Below, piece by piece: positions 50,830 to 58,544 of a stretch of DNA of 64,000 nt (positions within the stretch are counted from its first letter, which is position 1; each line of letters begins with the position of its first letter). The notes beneath the pieces are model-generated. The model made no database searches and was not told the origin of the DNA. It worked only from the letters and a program-made list of their open reading frames with translations. This DNA is from JAWVFM01 sp963739355 (GTDB lineage Bacteria > Actinomycetota > Thermoleophilia > Solirubrobacterales > 70-9): assembly GCA_963739355.1 (NCBI GenBank), contig CAVUAD010000001.1:186001-250000 (forward strand), written 5' to 3'. A program made the position numbers and the translations under genes.

Positions 50830-50865
50830 GGGGTCAGGCACCCTTTGTTAAGGGTGCCTGACCCC
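50830..50865. terminator. Perfect 16-bp palindromic terminator ahead of an aldehyde dehydrogenase gene
   Basis: GGGGTCAGGCACCCTT and AAGGGTGCCTGACCCC pair fully around TGTT, and CTTTAT follows. It ends the RTX gene transcript on the plus strand. Its core (GGTGCCTGACC) resembles the palindrome at 12821-12851. The following gene's -10 element begins three bases past the stem. Confidence 0.85.
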
Positions 50866-50868
50866 CTT

Positions 50869-50874
50869 TATGAT
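50869..50874 (+). promoter_or_regulatory. -10 element of the aldehyde dehydrogenase gene
   Basis: TATGAT ends six bases before the ATG at 50881, and there is no ribosome-binding site. It sits directly on the downstream shoulder of the terminator stem, which occupies the -35 region. Confidence 0.6.
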
Positions 50875-50880
50875 CGCCGC

Positions 50881-52449
50881 ATGGGCGAGCTTCAGTCCTT
50901 CAACCCCGCCACGGGGGAGCTCATCGGGACGGTTCCGACGATCGAGCCGGCCGACGTCGAGGGAGTCGTCGCCGACGTCGCCGAGGTTCAGCCCTTCTGG
51001 GCCGAGCTGTCCGCGGCCGACCGGGCTCGGTACCTGCGCCGGGCCGCGGACGTGCTGGTGGAGGAGTGCGACGACGTCGCGGCGCTCCTGACCAGCGAGC
51101 AGGGCAAGCCGCTCACCGAGAGCTACACGATGGAGGTCGTCCCGACGATCGACGTGCTGCGCTGGTGCGCTGAGAACGGGCCGAGGATCCTCGAGGACGA
51201 GAACCTGCCGATGGGCCAGGCGCTGTTCGCCACCAAGCGGGCGAAGCTCACCTACGAGCCGCTCGGCGTCATCGGGGTCATCTCGCCCTGGAACTACCCG
51301 TGGTCGATCCCGTTCGACGAGGTCGTCATCGCCCTCGCCGCAGGCAACGGCGTCGTCCTGAAGCCCGCCAGCCTCACGCCGCTGCTCGGCGAGCGGATCC
51401 GCGACGTCCTGCAGCGGGCCGGGATCCCCGAGGGCCTCGTCAGGGTCGTCCACGGAGGTGGCCGGATCGGCGAGGCGATCTGCGAGGCAAAGGGGGTGAC
51501 CAAGGTCTTCTTCACCGGCTCCGTCGAGGTGGGCCGCCACGTCGGCGAGGTCTGCGCCCGCAACCTGAAGGGCTCGGTGCTGGAGCTCGGGGGCAAGGAC
51601 CCGCAGATCGTCTGCGCCGACGCAGACCTCGCCAACGCGATCTCCGGCGCGGTCTGGGGCGGCTTCGCCAACGCCGGCCAGACCTGCTCGGGGATCGAGC
51701 GCACTTACGTGGTCAGCGATGTCGCCGACGCCTTCATCGACGGGGTGGTCGCCGAGACGAAGCGGCTCGAGGTCGGCGATCCCGCGGGTTGGGATACCGA
51801 GATCGGCCCGATGGTCTCCGAGGACCAGTACGACATCGTCTGCGAGCTGATCGACGACGCCACGCGCAACGGCGCCGAGCTCGTGTGCGGCGGCCCGCGC
51901 GAGATGGATGGCCTCCCCGGCAAGTTCATCGCGCCGGCGGTGCTGACGGGCGTCGAGCCCGACATGCGGATCATGCGCGAGGAGATCTTCGGGCCCGTCC
52001 TCCCGATCACCGTCGTCGCCGACGAGGTCGAGGCGCTCGAACGCGCCAACGACTCGCAGTTCGGGCTTGGCGCGTCGGTGTGGACGAAGGACCGCGCGAA
52101 GGGCGAGCGCATCGCAAGGCGCCTGGAGTCCGGGATGGTGTGGATCAACGACCACTCGTTCACCCACGCCGCCTGCCAGTGCTCGTGGGGCGGCGTGAAG
52201 GACTCCGGGATCGGGCGTTCGCACTCCAAGTTCGGCTTCTATGAGTGCGTCAACGTGAAGACGGTCTCCTGGGAGCCGGGGATGACGCGCGACCTGTGGT
52301 GGCAGCCGTACGACCGCACGCTCGGCGAGGCGCTGCAGGCCTCGGTCAAGCTCCTCTACGGGCGCAACGGCGCGCGTGTGAGGGCCCTCGGCGAGGGCAT
52401 CGTGCCCCTCGCGAAGGTCACCGCCCGAACGCTTCGGAAGGGGAGCTAG
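50881..52449 (+). CDS. Aldehyde dehydrogenase family protein
   Basis: This 522-residue enzyme has the family hallmarks: ISPWNYPWSIPFDEVV, FFTGSVEVGRHV, VLELGGKDPQIVCADAD (base Glu) and NAGQTCSGIERTYV (catalytic Cys near residue 269). A C-terminal extension beyond the usual 490 residues (WQPYDRTLGEALQASVKLLYGR) is helical and resembles membrane-associated aldehyde dehydrogenases. Substrate unknown. The ATG is only six bases after TATGAT, predicting leaderless mRNA. It is followed by a secreted-protein gene after two bases. Confidence 0.9.
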   Translation: MGELQSFNPATGELIGTVPTIEPADVEGVVADVAEVQPFWAELSAADRARYLRRAADVLVEECDDVAALLTSEQGKPLTESYTMEVVPTIDVLRWCAENGPRILEDENLPMGQALFATKRAKLTYEPLGVIGVISPWNYPWSIPFDEVVIALAAGNGVVLKPASLTPLLGERIRDVLQRAGIPEGLVRVVHGGGRIGEAICEAKGVTKVFFTGSVEVGRHVGEVCARNLKGSVLELGGKDPQIVCADADLANAISGAVWGGFANAGQTCSGIERTYVVSDVADAFIDGVVAETKRLEVGDPAGWDTEIGPMVSEDQYDIVCELIDDATRNGAELVCGGPREMDGLPGKFIAPAVLTGVEPDMRIMREEIFGPVLPITVVADEVEALERANDSQFGLGASVWTKDRAKGERIARRLESGMVWINDHSFTHAACQCSWGGVKDSGIGRSHSKFGFYECVNVKTVSWEPGMTRDLWWQPYDRTLGEALQASVKLLYGRNGARVRALGEGIVPLAKVTARTLRKGS

Positions 52450-52451
52450 TG

Positions 52452-53354
52452 ATGCGCACGGTGCGGCACGCGCTTTGTCTCCTGACGGTCGCCGCCGCGA
52501 CGTGCGCGTTCGGCGTGAGCTCCGCCGCAGCCGACTTCGACTTCACGTTCGACTCGAACAACCAGGGCTGGCTCAGCAATCAGGGCGGCGAGAACGACGG
52601 CCCCGCCAACTGGTCGAGCACCGCAGGGAACCCCGGCGGGGCGCTCTCCCTGACCGATGGCTCGGCGACCGGGCTCGCTTACTGGACGTCGCCGGTGCCC
52701 GCCACGACGGACCTCTCAGGGCATTACGGGGGCACCCTGAGCATCGACGTGAAGTCCAGCGCCACCTGGACGCAGAACTTCGGCGTCGCCCTGCTTGGCC
52801 CCAACGACACCGAGTACTGCGCCCCGAGCCCGATCACGCCCGACAACACGGCCTTTCAGACCGCTCACTACACGCTGGACGCGAGTCACCTGCGTCAGGG
52901 CAACAGCTTCTGTTCCGGGACGGTCACCCCGGAAGAGGTGGCAGAGCTCCTGCACGATTTCCAGGGAATCCGCCTCCCCGGCGAGAACGCTGCCAACTCG
53001 GGCGAGACGACGATCGTCGACAACGTCCACATCACCGGGGGCGAAGCTCCCCCCGTGACCAAGGTGGTTCGCGCCCTCTCGCTGTCCTACAGCAAGAAGA
53101 AGAAGTCGTTCAAGGGCAGGCTTCTGGCGCCACAGGATCCCGTCGACTGCGCAGCCCCCCAGAAGGTCGGCGTCTACCGGCGCAGACCGGGCCCCGACCA
53201 CAAGCTCGGCAGCCCGATGACCGACTCGAGTGGCGCCTACAAGCTGAAGAGGGCCGGCAAGAGAGGCAGCTACTTCGCCAAGATCGCGTCATTCATGGGC
53301 GATCTGACGACCAAGTGCGCGGCCGCGAAGTCGACCACGGTCCACCTCGGCTGA
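52452..53354 (+). CDS. Secreted protein with laminin-B-like beta-sandwich
   Basis: This 300-residue protein has a signal peptide (MRTVRHALCLLTVAAATCAFGVSSAAA). It then shows FDFTFDSNNQGWLSNQG...GNPGGALSLTD and IDVKSSATWTQNF, the pattern of the laminin IV/B-like domain common in bacterial secreted proteins. The C-terminal part (about 215-300) is Lys-rich and resembles exported carboxypeptidase-regulatory-like repeats. No enzymatic residues are evident. It may bind carbohydrate or the cell wall. Confidence 0.7.
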   Translation: MRTVRHALCLLTVAAATCAFGVSSAAADFDFTFDSNNQGWLSNQGGENDGPANWSSTAGNPGGALSLTDGSATGLAYWTSPVPATTDLSGHYGGTLSIDVKSSATWTQNFGVALLGPNDTEYCAPSPITPDNTAFQTAHYTLDASHLRQGNSFCSGTVTPEEVAELLHDFQGIRLPGENAANSGETTIVDNVHITGGEAPPVTKVVRALSLSYSKKKKSFKGRLLAPQDPVDCAAPQKVGVYRRRPGPDHKLGSPMTDSSGAYKLKRAGKRGSYFAKIASFMGDLTTKCAAAKSTTVHLG

Positions 53355-53362
53355 TCCAGCCC

Positions 53363-53932
53363 TTGAACCGCATCCACAACCTGATCTGCTCCTCGGGCTG
53401 GTGGGCCCGCCGGGTCGAGGGCGAGCTGATTCCCTGGGGCGTCGGCTCGGCCGAGCTGGGCGACGACGTCCTCGAGATCGGCCCGGGGTTCGGCGCCACC
53501 ACCGAGGTGCTCGCGAGACGGCCGGGGCGGCTGAGCGTGCTCGAGCTCGACCCGGGCTACTGCGAGCGCCTCCGGGGGAAGCTGGATGGTGACGTGGAGG
53601 TCACCGAGGGCGACGCGACGAGGATGCCGTTCGACGCGAACCGGTTCAGCGGAGCGGTCTGTTTCACGATGCTCCACCACATCCCTTCGGCCGAGCTCCA
53701 GGACAGGGCGTTCGCCGAGGTCGCCCGCGTGCTGCGCCCGGGCGGCGTCTTCGCCGGCACGGACAGCATCGGCACCGGGCCCCTCTTCAGGGCGATCCAT
53801 GTTGGCGACACGCTCCAGCCCATCGACCCGGACGGCTTGCCGGGGCGCCTCGAGTCGGCCGGGTTCGAGGAGCCGAAGGTCGCGCCGAGCGGCGGCTCGT
53901 TCCGGTTCCGGGCGCGAAAGCCCAGCGTCTGA
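53363..53932 (+). CDS. Class I SAM-dependent methyltransferase
   Basis: This 189-residue protein starts with NRIHNLICSSGWWARRVEGEL (TTG start, Met by initiation) and has DDVLEIGPGFGATTEVLAR (SAM motif I), VLELD, GDATRMPFDANRFSGAVCFTMLHH (motif of the UbiE/Methyltransf_11 type) and VLRPGGVFAGTD. The acceptor is unknown. It begins eight bases after the secreted protein gene stop. Confidence 0.85.
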   Translation: MNRIHNLICSSGWWARRVEGELIPWGVGSAELGDDVLEIGPGFGATTEVLARRPGRLSVLELDPGYCERLRGKLDGDVEVTEGDATRMPFDANRFSGAVCFTMLHHIPSAELQDRAFAEVARVLRPGGVFAGTDSIGTGPLFRAIHVGDTLQPIDPDGLPGRLESAGFEEPKVAPSGGSFRFRARKPSV

Positions 53933-53944
53933 GCCGCTTTCCGG

Positions 53945-53950
53945 GACAAT
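53945..53950 (+). promoter_or_regulatory. -10 element of the ccm-hem operon
   Basis: GACAAT ends seven bases before the ccmA GTG start, with no Shine-Dalgarno. It marks the probable start of the ccmABCD-hemAC-cobA/hemD transcript as leaderless. Confidence 0.5.
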
Positions 53951-53957
53951 CCATCCC

Positions 53958-54710
53958 GTGTCCACCACCACCGCCGATCGCGAGGCTGGGCTGTCGCAAC
54001 CGGAGGGTGCGACGGCGCCGGCGATCGAGCTCGAGGGCCTGGTTCGCGAGTACGACGAGGTTCCGGTCCTCGCCGGCGTCGACCTGAAGCTTGCGCCGGG
54101 AGCCACCCTCGCCGTCCTCGGGCCGAACGGCGCGGGAAAGACCACGCTCCTGCGCATCCTCGCGACGCTGCTGCGGCCGACGGCGGGCAGCGTGCGCGTC
54201 CTGGGCCACGAGCTGCCCGGCGACCGGTGGCGGGTGCGGGGCCGCGTCGGCTACCTCGGCCACGAGCCAATGCTCTACCGCGAGCTGACGGTGGCCGAGA
54301 ACCTGACGCTCCAGGCGAGGCTTCACAGGGTGGCGGAGCCGCAGCGGCGAATCGCCGCGCTGCTCGACGCCGCCGGCATCGCGGCCCGGGCAGACCAGCG
54401 CGTGCGCGAGCTGTCGGCCGGCCTCGTCCAGCGCGCCGCGGCCTGCCGCGCGGTCCTGCACGACCCCGGCCTGCTGCTCCTCGACGAGCCGGCCTCGCAC
54501 CTGGACCCGGCGGCCGCCGAGAGCATCGAGGCCCTGCTCGCCTCCAAGCCGGGGCGGACCACCGTGATGGTCAGCCATGACATCGGCGCGGCGCTGGCGG
54601 CCGCCGAATGCGTCCTCCTGCTGCGCGCGGGCGGGTCGGTGGCGTTCAGCGGGCCGTCGAGCGGGCTCTCGGAGGGCGACGCGCGGGCCCTGTTCGGAGG
54701 CTCGGCGTGA
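53958..54710 (+). CDS. ccmA: Heme exporter ATP-binding protein CcmA
   Basis: This 250-residue ABC ATPase has Walker A LGPNGAGKTTLLR (about 53-65), signature ELSAGLVQRAA (variant of LSGGQ), Walker B LLLLDEPASHLD and switch His in VMVSHDIG. It powers the CcmABC complex that releases holo-CcmE in cytochrome c maturation. The assignment rests on the following ccmB, ccmC and ccmD genes. The GTG start follows a -10 hexamer by seven bases. It overlaps ccmB by four bases. Confidence 0.9.
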   Translation: MSTTTADREAGLSQPEGATAPAIELEGLVREYDEVPVLAGVDLKLAPGATLAVLGPNGAGKTTLLRILATLLRPTAGSVRVLGHELPGDRWRVRGRVGYLGHEPMLYRELTVAENLTLQARLHRVAEPQRRIAALLDAAGIAARADQRVRELSAGLVQRAAACRAVLHDPGLLLLDEPASHLDPAAAESIEALLASKPGRTTVMVSHDIGAALAAAECVLLLRAGGSVAFSGPSSGLSEGDARALFGGSA

Positions 54711-55375
54711 ACGCCTTCCGCGCGATGCTGGGCAAGGACCTGCGAGTGGAGCTGCGGACCATGGAGTCGGTTCCCGCGATGGCCCTGTTCGCGGTCACCA
54801 CCTTCATCGTCTTCCGCTACGGCCTCGATCGCGAGAGCCTCGCGGGCAGCCTGGCGGCGGGCGTGCTGCTCGCGACCGTCCTGTTCGCGGCGATCCTCGC
54901 CATCAACCGCCTGTTCGTCGCGGAGCGCGACGAGGGCGGCTTCGACGCCTTCCGCCTGGCGCCGGTCGATCCCGCGAGCCTGCTGGCCGCGAAGGCAGCG
55001 GCGATCGTCATCTACCTCGTGGCGCTCGAGCTCATCGCGGTGCCCGTCTTCGCCGCGTTCTTCCTCGACGGCGTCTCGGGGCTCGCGCCGCTCGCCGCGG
55101 TTCTGCTGCTGGCCGATGCCGGCCTTGCGATCACCGGCTCGCTGATCTCCTCGATGGCGGCGAACTCGCGCGCGAGGGACGTCCTCGTCCCGCTTCTCCT
55201 GCTGCCGCTCTCGATCCCGCTCGTGGTCGCGGCGGCCAAGGCATCGGCCCTGGCGCTGGACGCCGGAGGCCCTTCATACGCCGGCTTCGGCAAGTGGCTG
55301 GCGGTGCTCGCTCTTTACGATATGACGTTCGCCGCGATCGGCTACGGCGTCTTCGAGTTCGTCATCGAGGACTGA
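54707..55375 (+). CDS. ccmB: Heme exporter membrane subunit CcmB
   Basis: This 222-residue protein has six predicted spans and the CcmB features FRAMLGKDLRVELRTMESVPAM near the N-terminus and FDAFRLAPVDPASLLAAK in the first loop. It forms the membrane partner of CcmA. The GTGA overlap with ccmA and a ten-base gap to ccmC indicate one operon. Confidence 0.9.
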   Translation: MNAFRAMLGKDLRVELRTMESVPAMALFAVTTFIVFRYGLDRESLAGSLAAGVLLATVLFAAILAINRLFVAERDEGGFDAFRLAPVDPASLLAAKAAAIVIYLVALELIAVPVFAAFFLDGVSGLAPLAAVLLLADAGLAITGSLISSMAANSRARDVLVPLLLLPLSIPLVVAAAKASALALDAGGPSYAGFGKWLAVLALYDMTFAAIGYGVFEFVIED

Positions 55376-55385
55376 TCGCGGCGCC

Positions 55386-56135
55386 TTGCTCGTGAAGGGA
55401 CCAAGCCTCAGAACCCTCTCGATCCTCGCCGTCGTGGCGATCGCGGCCGGCTACGCGCTGGTCTTCTTCTACGCGCCGAACGACGCCGACCAGGGCTTCG
55501 TCCAGAAGATCTTCTACCTCCACGTGCCGCTCGCCATCGTCGCCCTCTGCGGCTTCGTGGTGGCCGCCTACCACGCGATCCAGCACCTGCGCACCGGCGA
55601 CTCCAAGCACGACGCCCGCTCCTACGTCTCGATCCACATCTCCGTGATCTTCGGGGTGGCCGTGCTGATCACGGGCTCGATCTGGGCCCGGGCCTCGTGG
55701 GGCAAGTGGTGGGTGTGGCAGGAGCCGACCCTGGTCAGCTTCCTGATCGTCTTCCTCCTCTACTGCACGTACTACCCGCTGCGCTACGCGATCGCCGACC
55801 GGGAGCGCCAGGGCCGCTACGCATCGGTGTTCGCGATCACCGCCGGAGCCTTCGTGCCGCTCAACTTCCTGGCCGTGCGGCTTGCCCAGCCGCTGGTCCA
55901 TCCGCGGGTGTTCGCGACCGCGAACGGCGGGCTGACCGGCTCGATGGAGCTGACCTTCGTGGTCTGCCTCGCGGCCATCGCACTGCTCTGGCTGGTCATG
56001 GTGCGCTTCGAGCTGGCGTCGAAGGCGGCCCGTGGCAAGGTCTCGCGCCTGCGTCGCGCGCTCGAGGGCGGCCCGGTCCCGGCAAGCGGCTCGCGGATCG
56101 CGCCGAGCGTGCCGTCCGAGGCGGGCTCGCTGTGA
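55386..56135 (+). CDS. ccmC: Heme-handling membrane protein CcmC
   Basis: This 249-residue six-span protein contains the Trp-rich heme-binding WWD domain as ASWGKWWVWQEPTLVSF and flanking His in FYLHVPLA and PLVHPRVF. CcmC loads heme onto CcmE. In this copy the usual WWxWDxR reads WWVWQEP, with Gln in place of the Asp. The TTG at 55386 and GTG at 55392 are both possible starts. It overlaps ccmD by four bases. Confidence 0.9.
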   Translation: MLVKGPSLRTLSILAVVAIAAGYALVFFYAPNDADQGFVQKIFYLHVPLAIVALCGFVVAAYHAIQHLRTGDSKHDARSYVSIHISVIFGVAVLITGSIWARASWGKWWVWQEPTLVSFLIVFLLYCTYYPLRYAIADRERQGRYASVFAITAGAFVPLNFLAVRLAQPLVHPRVFATANGGLTGSMELTFVVCLAAIALLWLVMVRFELASKAARGKVSRLRRALEGGPVPASGSRIAPSVPSEAGSL

Positions 56136-56359
56136 TCTCCGCCGTGCTTGCGGCCACCCCCGCGATCCCGCTGCACGAGGCCGGGAAGTACGTGGCCGGC
56201 GCCTACGTGGTCTTTCTCGCGCTGCTCGTGATCTACATCGCGATCATGGCGACCCGCCTCGCTCGTCTCGACCGCGAGCTTGACGGCCTCGCCGAGCTTG
56301 CGGAGCGAAACGCCGAGCCTCAGGCCCCCGATCCCGAGCGGGAGGAGGTTCCGGCGTGA
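56132..56359 (+). CDS. ccmD: CcmD-like small membrane protein
   Basis: This 75-residue protein has one span (GAYVVFLALLVIYIAIMATRLARLD) with the CcmD-type basic residue series after it, and an acidic tail. Position between ccmC and hemA with four-base overlaps on both sides supports the call; CcmD is poorly conserved, so the sequence alone would not. Confidence 0.75.
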   Translation: MISAVLAATPAIPLHEAGKYVAGAYVVFLALLVIYIAIMATRLARLDRELDGLAELAERNAEPQAPDPEREEVPA

Positions 56360-57681
56360 GTGAATTGGTCGCGCTGGGCATCTCGCACAAGACGGCGCCG
56401 CTGGAGCTCCGCGAGCGCCTCGCACTGCCCGAGGGTCGGGCGGTTGGTGTCCTGCGCGAGCTGACCGAGGTGGCGGAGGTCCAGGAGGCAGCGGCCATCT
56501 CAACCTGCAACCGGACGGAGCTCTACCTCTACGCGGCGGACCCGGTGGGCGCGGAGTCCAGGGCCCTCGGCGTGCTCGCCCGTGAGGCGGAGACGCGGCC
56601 GACCGAGCTCGTGGGCCACCTCTACTCCCTCCACGGGATGGACGCGGCGGAGCAGCTCTTCCGCGTGAGCGCGGGGCTCGACTCGATGATCGTCGGCGAG
56701 GCGGAGGTCCAGGGCCAGGTCAAGCGCGCCTACGAGCTCGCCCTGGTGGAGGGGGCGACCGGCCCCGTCCTCAACCGGCTGTTCCGCGGCGCCCTCAGCG
56801 CCGGCAAGCGCGCCCGCTCCGAGACAAGGATCTCCGAGCGCGCGATGTCCGTCCCGACGGTGGCCGTCGAGCTCGCCCAGCGCACGCTCGGCGACCTCGC
56901 CGAGCGCCGCGTGCTCGTGGTCGGCGCCGGCGAGACGGCTGAGCTCACCGCGCGGGCGCTTGCCGCGAAGGGAGTTGAGGCGGTCTTCATCGCCAACCGG
57001 CGGTACGACCGGGCGATCGGCCTCGCCGCCAAGTTCGGCGGCGCCGCGGTGCGCTTCGAGGAGCTGCCCGAGCAGATGGGGGCCGCCGACATCGTGGTCT
57101 CCTCCACGAGCTCCCCGCACAGCGTGATCGAGTTCGAGGGCCTGACCGAGGTGATGCGCCTGCGCGGGGGCGCGCCGCTCCTGCTGATCGACCTCGCGGT
57201 TCCCCGCGACATCCATCCGTCCTGCCGCGACGTCGGCGACGTCACCCTCTACGACATGGACGACCTCCAGGCGCTCGTCGAACGCAACGCTTCGGGTCGC
57301 GAGGCCGAGGCGCAGCGCGCGACGATGCTCCTGCACAGCGAGCTCGGCCGGTTCGAGCGGTGGATGGCCACCCAGGACGCGGTGCCAACCGTCGCCGCGC
57401 TGCGGCGGCGGGCCGACGAGGTGGTCCAGGGCGTCCTCGCCGAGAACGAGTCGAGGTGGGAGAGCCTTTCCGCCGCCGATCGCGAGCGGGTGGAGGCGAT
57501 GGCCCGGGCGATCGCCTCCCGCCTGATGCACGAGCCGACCCTGCGCCTGAAGCGCGCCGCCGGCGAGGAGGACGAGTACACGTACGTCCACGCGCTTCGC
57601 GAGCTCTTCGGCCTGGATCCCGAGACGGCCCCCCTCGAGGACGCGGACGCCGAGGTTCGCCAGCTCCGCCGCGAGCCGTGA
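56356..57681 (+). CDS. hemA: Glutamyl-tRNA reductase
   Basis: This 441-residue enzyme reduces Glu-tRNA to glutamate-1-semialdehyde, the first committed step of C5-pathway heme synthesis. The N-terminus VALGISHKTAPLELRERL and active-site STCNRTELYLY (Cys50) are canonical, as are the NADPH site VLVVGAGETAELTA and the C-terminal dimerisation helix. The GTG start overlaps ccmD. It heads the heme-synthesis half of the operon. Confidence 0.96.
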   Translation: MSELVALGISHKTAPLELRERLALPEGRAVGVLRELTEVAEVQEAAAISTCNRTELYLYAADPVGAESRALGVLAREAETRPTELVGHLYSLHGMDAAEQLFRVSAGLDSMIVGEAEVQGQVKRAYELALVEGATGPVLNRLFRGALSAGKRARSETRISERAMSVPTVAVELAQRTLGDLAERRVLVVGAGETAELTARALAAKGVEAVFIANRRYDRAIGLAAKFGGAAVRFEELPEQMGAADIVVSSTSSPHSVIEFEGLTEVMRLRGGAPLLLIDLAVPRDIHPSCRDVGDVTLYDMDDLQALVERNASGREAEAQRATMLLHSELGRFERWMATQDAVPTVAALRRRADEVVQGVLAENESRWESLSAADRERVEAMARAIASRLMHEPTLRLKRAAGEEDEYTYVHALRELFGLDPETAPLEDADAEVRQLRREP

Positions 57682-58544
57682 GGCTCGCCACACGCGGCAG
57701 CGCGCTGGCGCTCGCGCAGGCTGAGCTCGTGGCGAACGCGCTCGGCGGCGCCGAGATGGTGGTGGTCCGCTCGCGCGACGGGGAGGTCGGCGACAAGTCG
57801 CGCTTCGTCAGCGCTGTGGAGGACGCCCTGCTGGCCGGGGAGGCCGATCTCGGCGTCCACTCCGCCAAGGACCTGCCCGGCGAGCTCGCGCCGGGCCTCG
57901 CGCTGGCCGGCGTGGCCGGGCGGGAGGCGCCGCACGACGCCTGCGTCTGCGCGGCGAGCTCGCTCGGCGAGCTGCCGGATGGGGCGACCGTCGGCACCGC
58001 GAGCCTCCGGCGGCGCTCCCAGCTCCTCGCGATGCGGCCCGATCTGCGTGTCGAGGAGCTCCGCGGGAACGTCGACACGCGGCTCGGCCGCCAGGCGCAG
58101 GGCGACTTCGACGCGATCGTCCTGGCGGCTGCCGGCCTCGAGCGCCTCGGGCGCGCCGAGCACATCGCGTTCCGCTTCGAGGTCGGCGACGTCGTGCCGG
58201 CGCCCGGCCAGGGGACCCTGGCGCTGGAGGCGCGCGCGGACGACGCGGAGGCCCGCGAGGCGGTTGCGGCGATCACGGCGCCCGACGCCCTCGCCGAGCT
58301 CACCGCGGAGCGCGCCGCCGTGAGCGTCCTGGACGCGAGCTGCGCCACGCCGGTCGGCGTCTGCGCCCGGCTGGACGGTGGCCGGCTCGAGCTCCACGCC
58401 TACGCGGGCCTTCCGGACGGTTCGGAGTGGGTCCGCGACCGGCTCGAGGGCGACGCGGAGGACCCGGCCGCACTCGGCACGGAGCTGGGCGAGCGGATGC
58501 TGGCCGCGGGCGCGCGGGGCATCCTGGAGCGGGCGGCGGCGTGA
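57678..58544 (+). CDS. hemC: Hydroxymethylbilane synthase (porphobilinogen deaminase)
   Basis: This 288-residue enzyme polymerises four porphobilinogens. The start RLATRGSALALAQAELVA, the VHSAKDLP motif (catalytic Asp) and the dipyrromethane attachment VLDASCATPVGV (Cys near 221) are all present. The GTGA overlap with hemA on one side and with cobA/hemD on the other indicates tight co-translation. Confidence 0.96.
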   Translation: MRLATRGSALALAQAELVANALGGAEMVVVRSRDGEVGDKSRFVSAVEDALLAGEADLGVHSAKDLPGELAPGLALAGVAGREAPHDACVCAASSLGELPDGATVGTASLRRRSQLLAMRPDLRVEELRGNVDTRLGRQAQGDFDAIVLAAAGLERLGRAEHIAFRFEVGDVVPAPGQGTLALEARADDAEAREAVAAITAPDALAELTAERAAVSVLDASCATPVGVCARLDGGRLELHAYAGLPDGSEWVRDRLEGDAEDPAALGTELGERMLAAGARGILERAAA

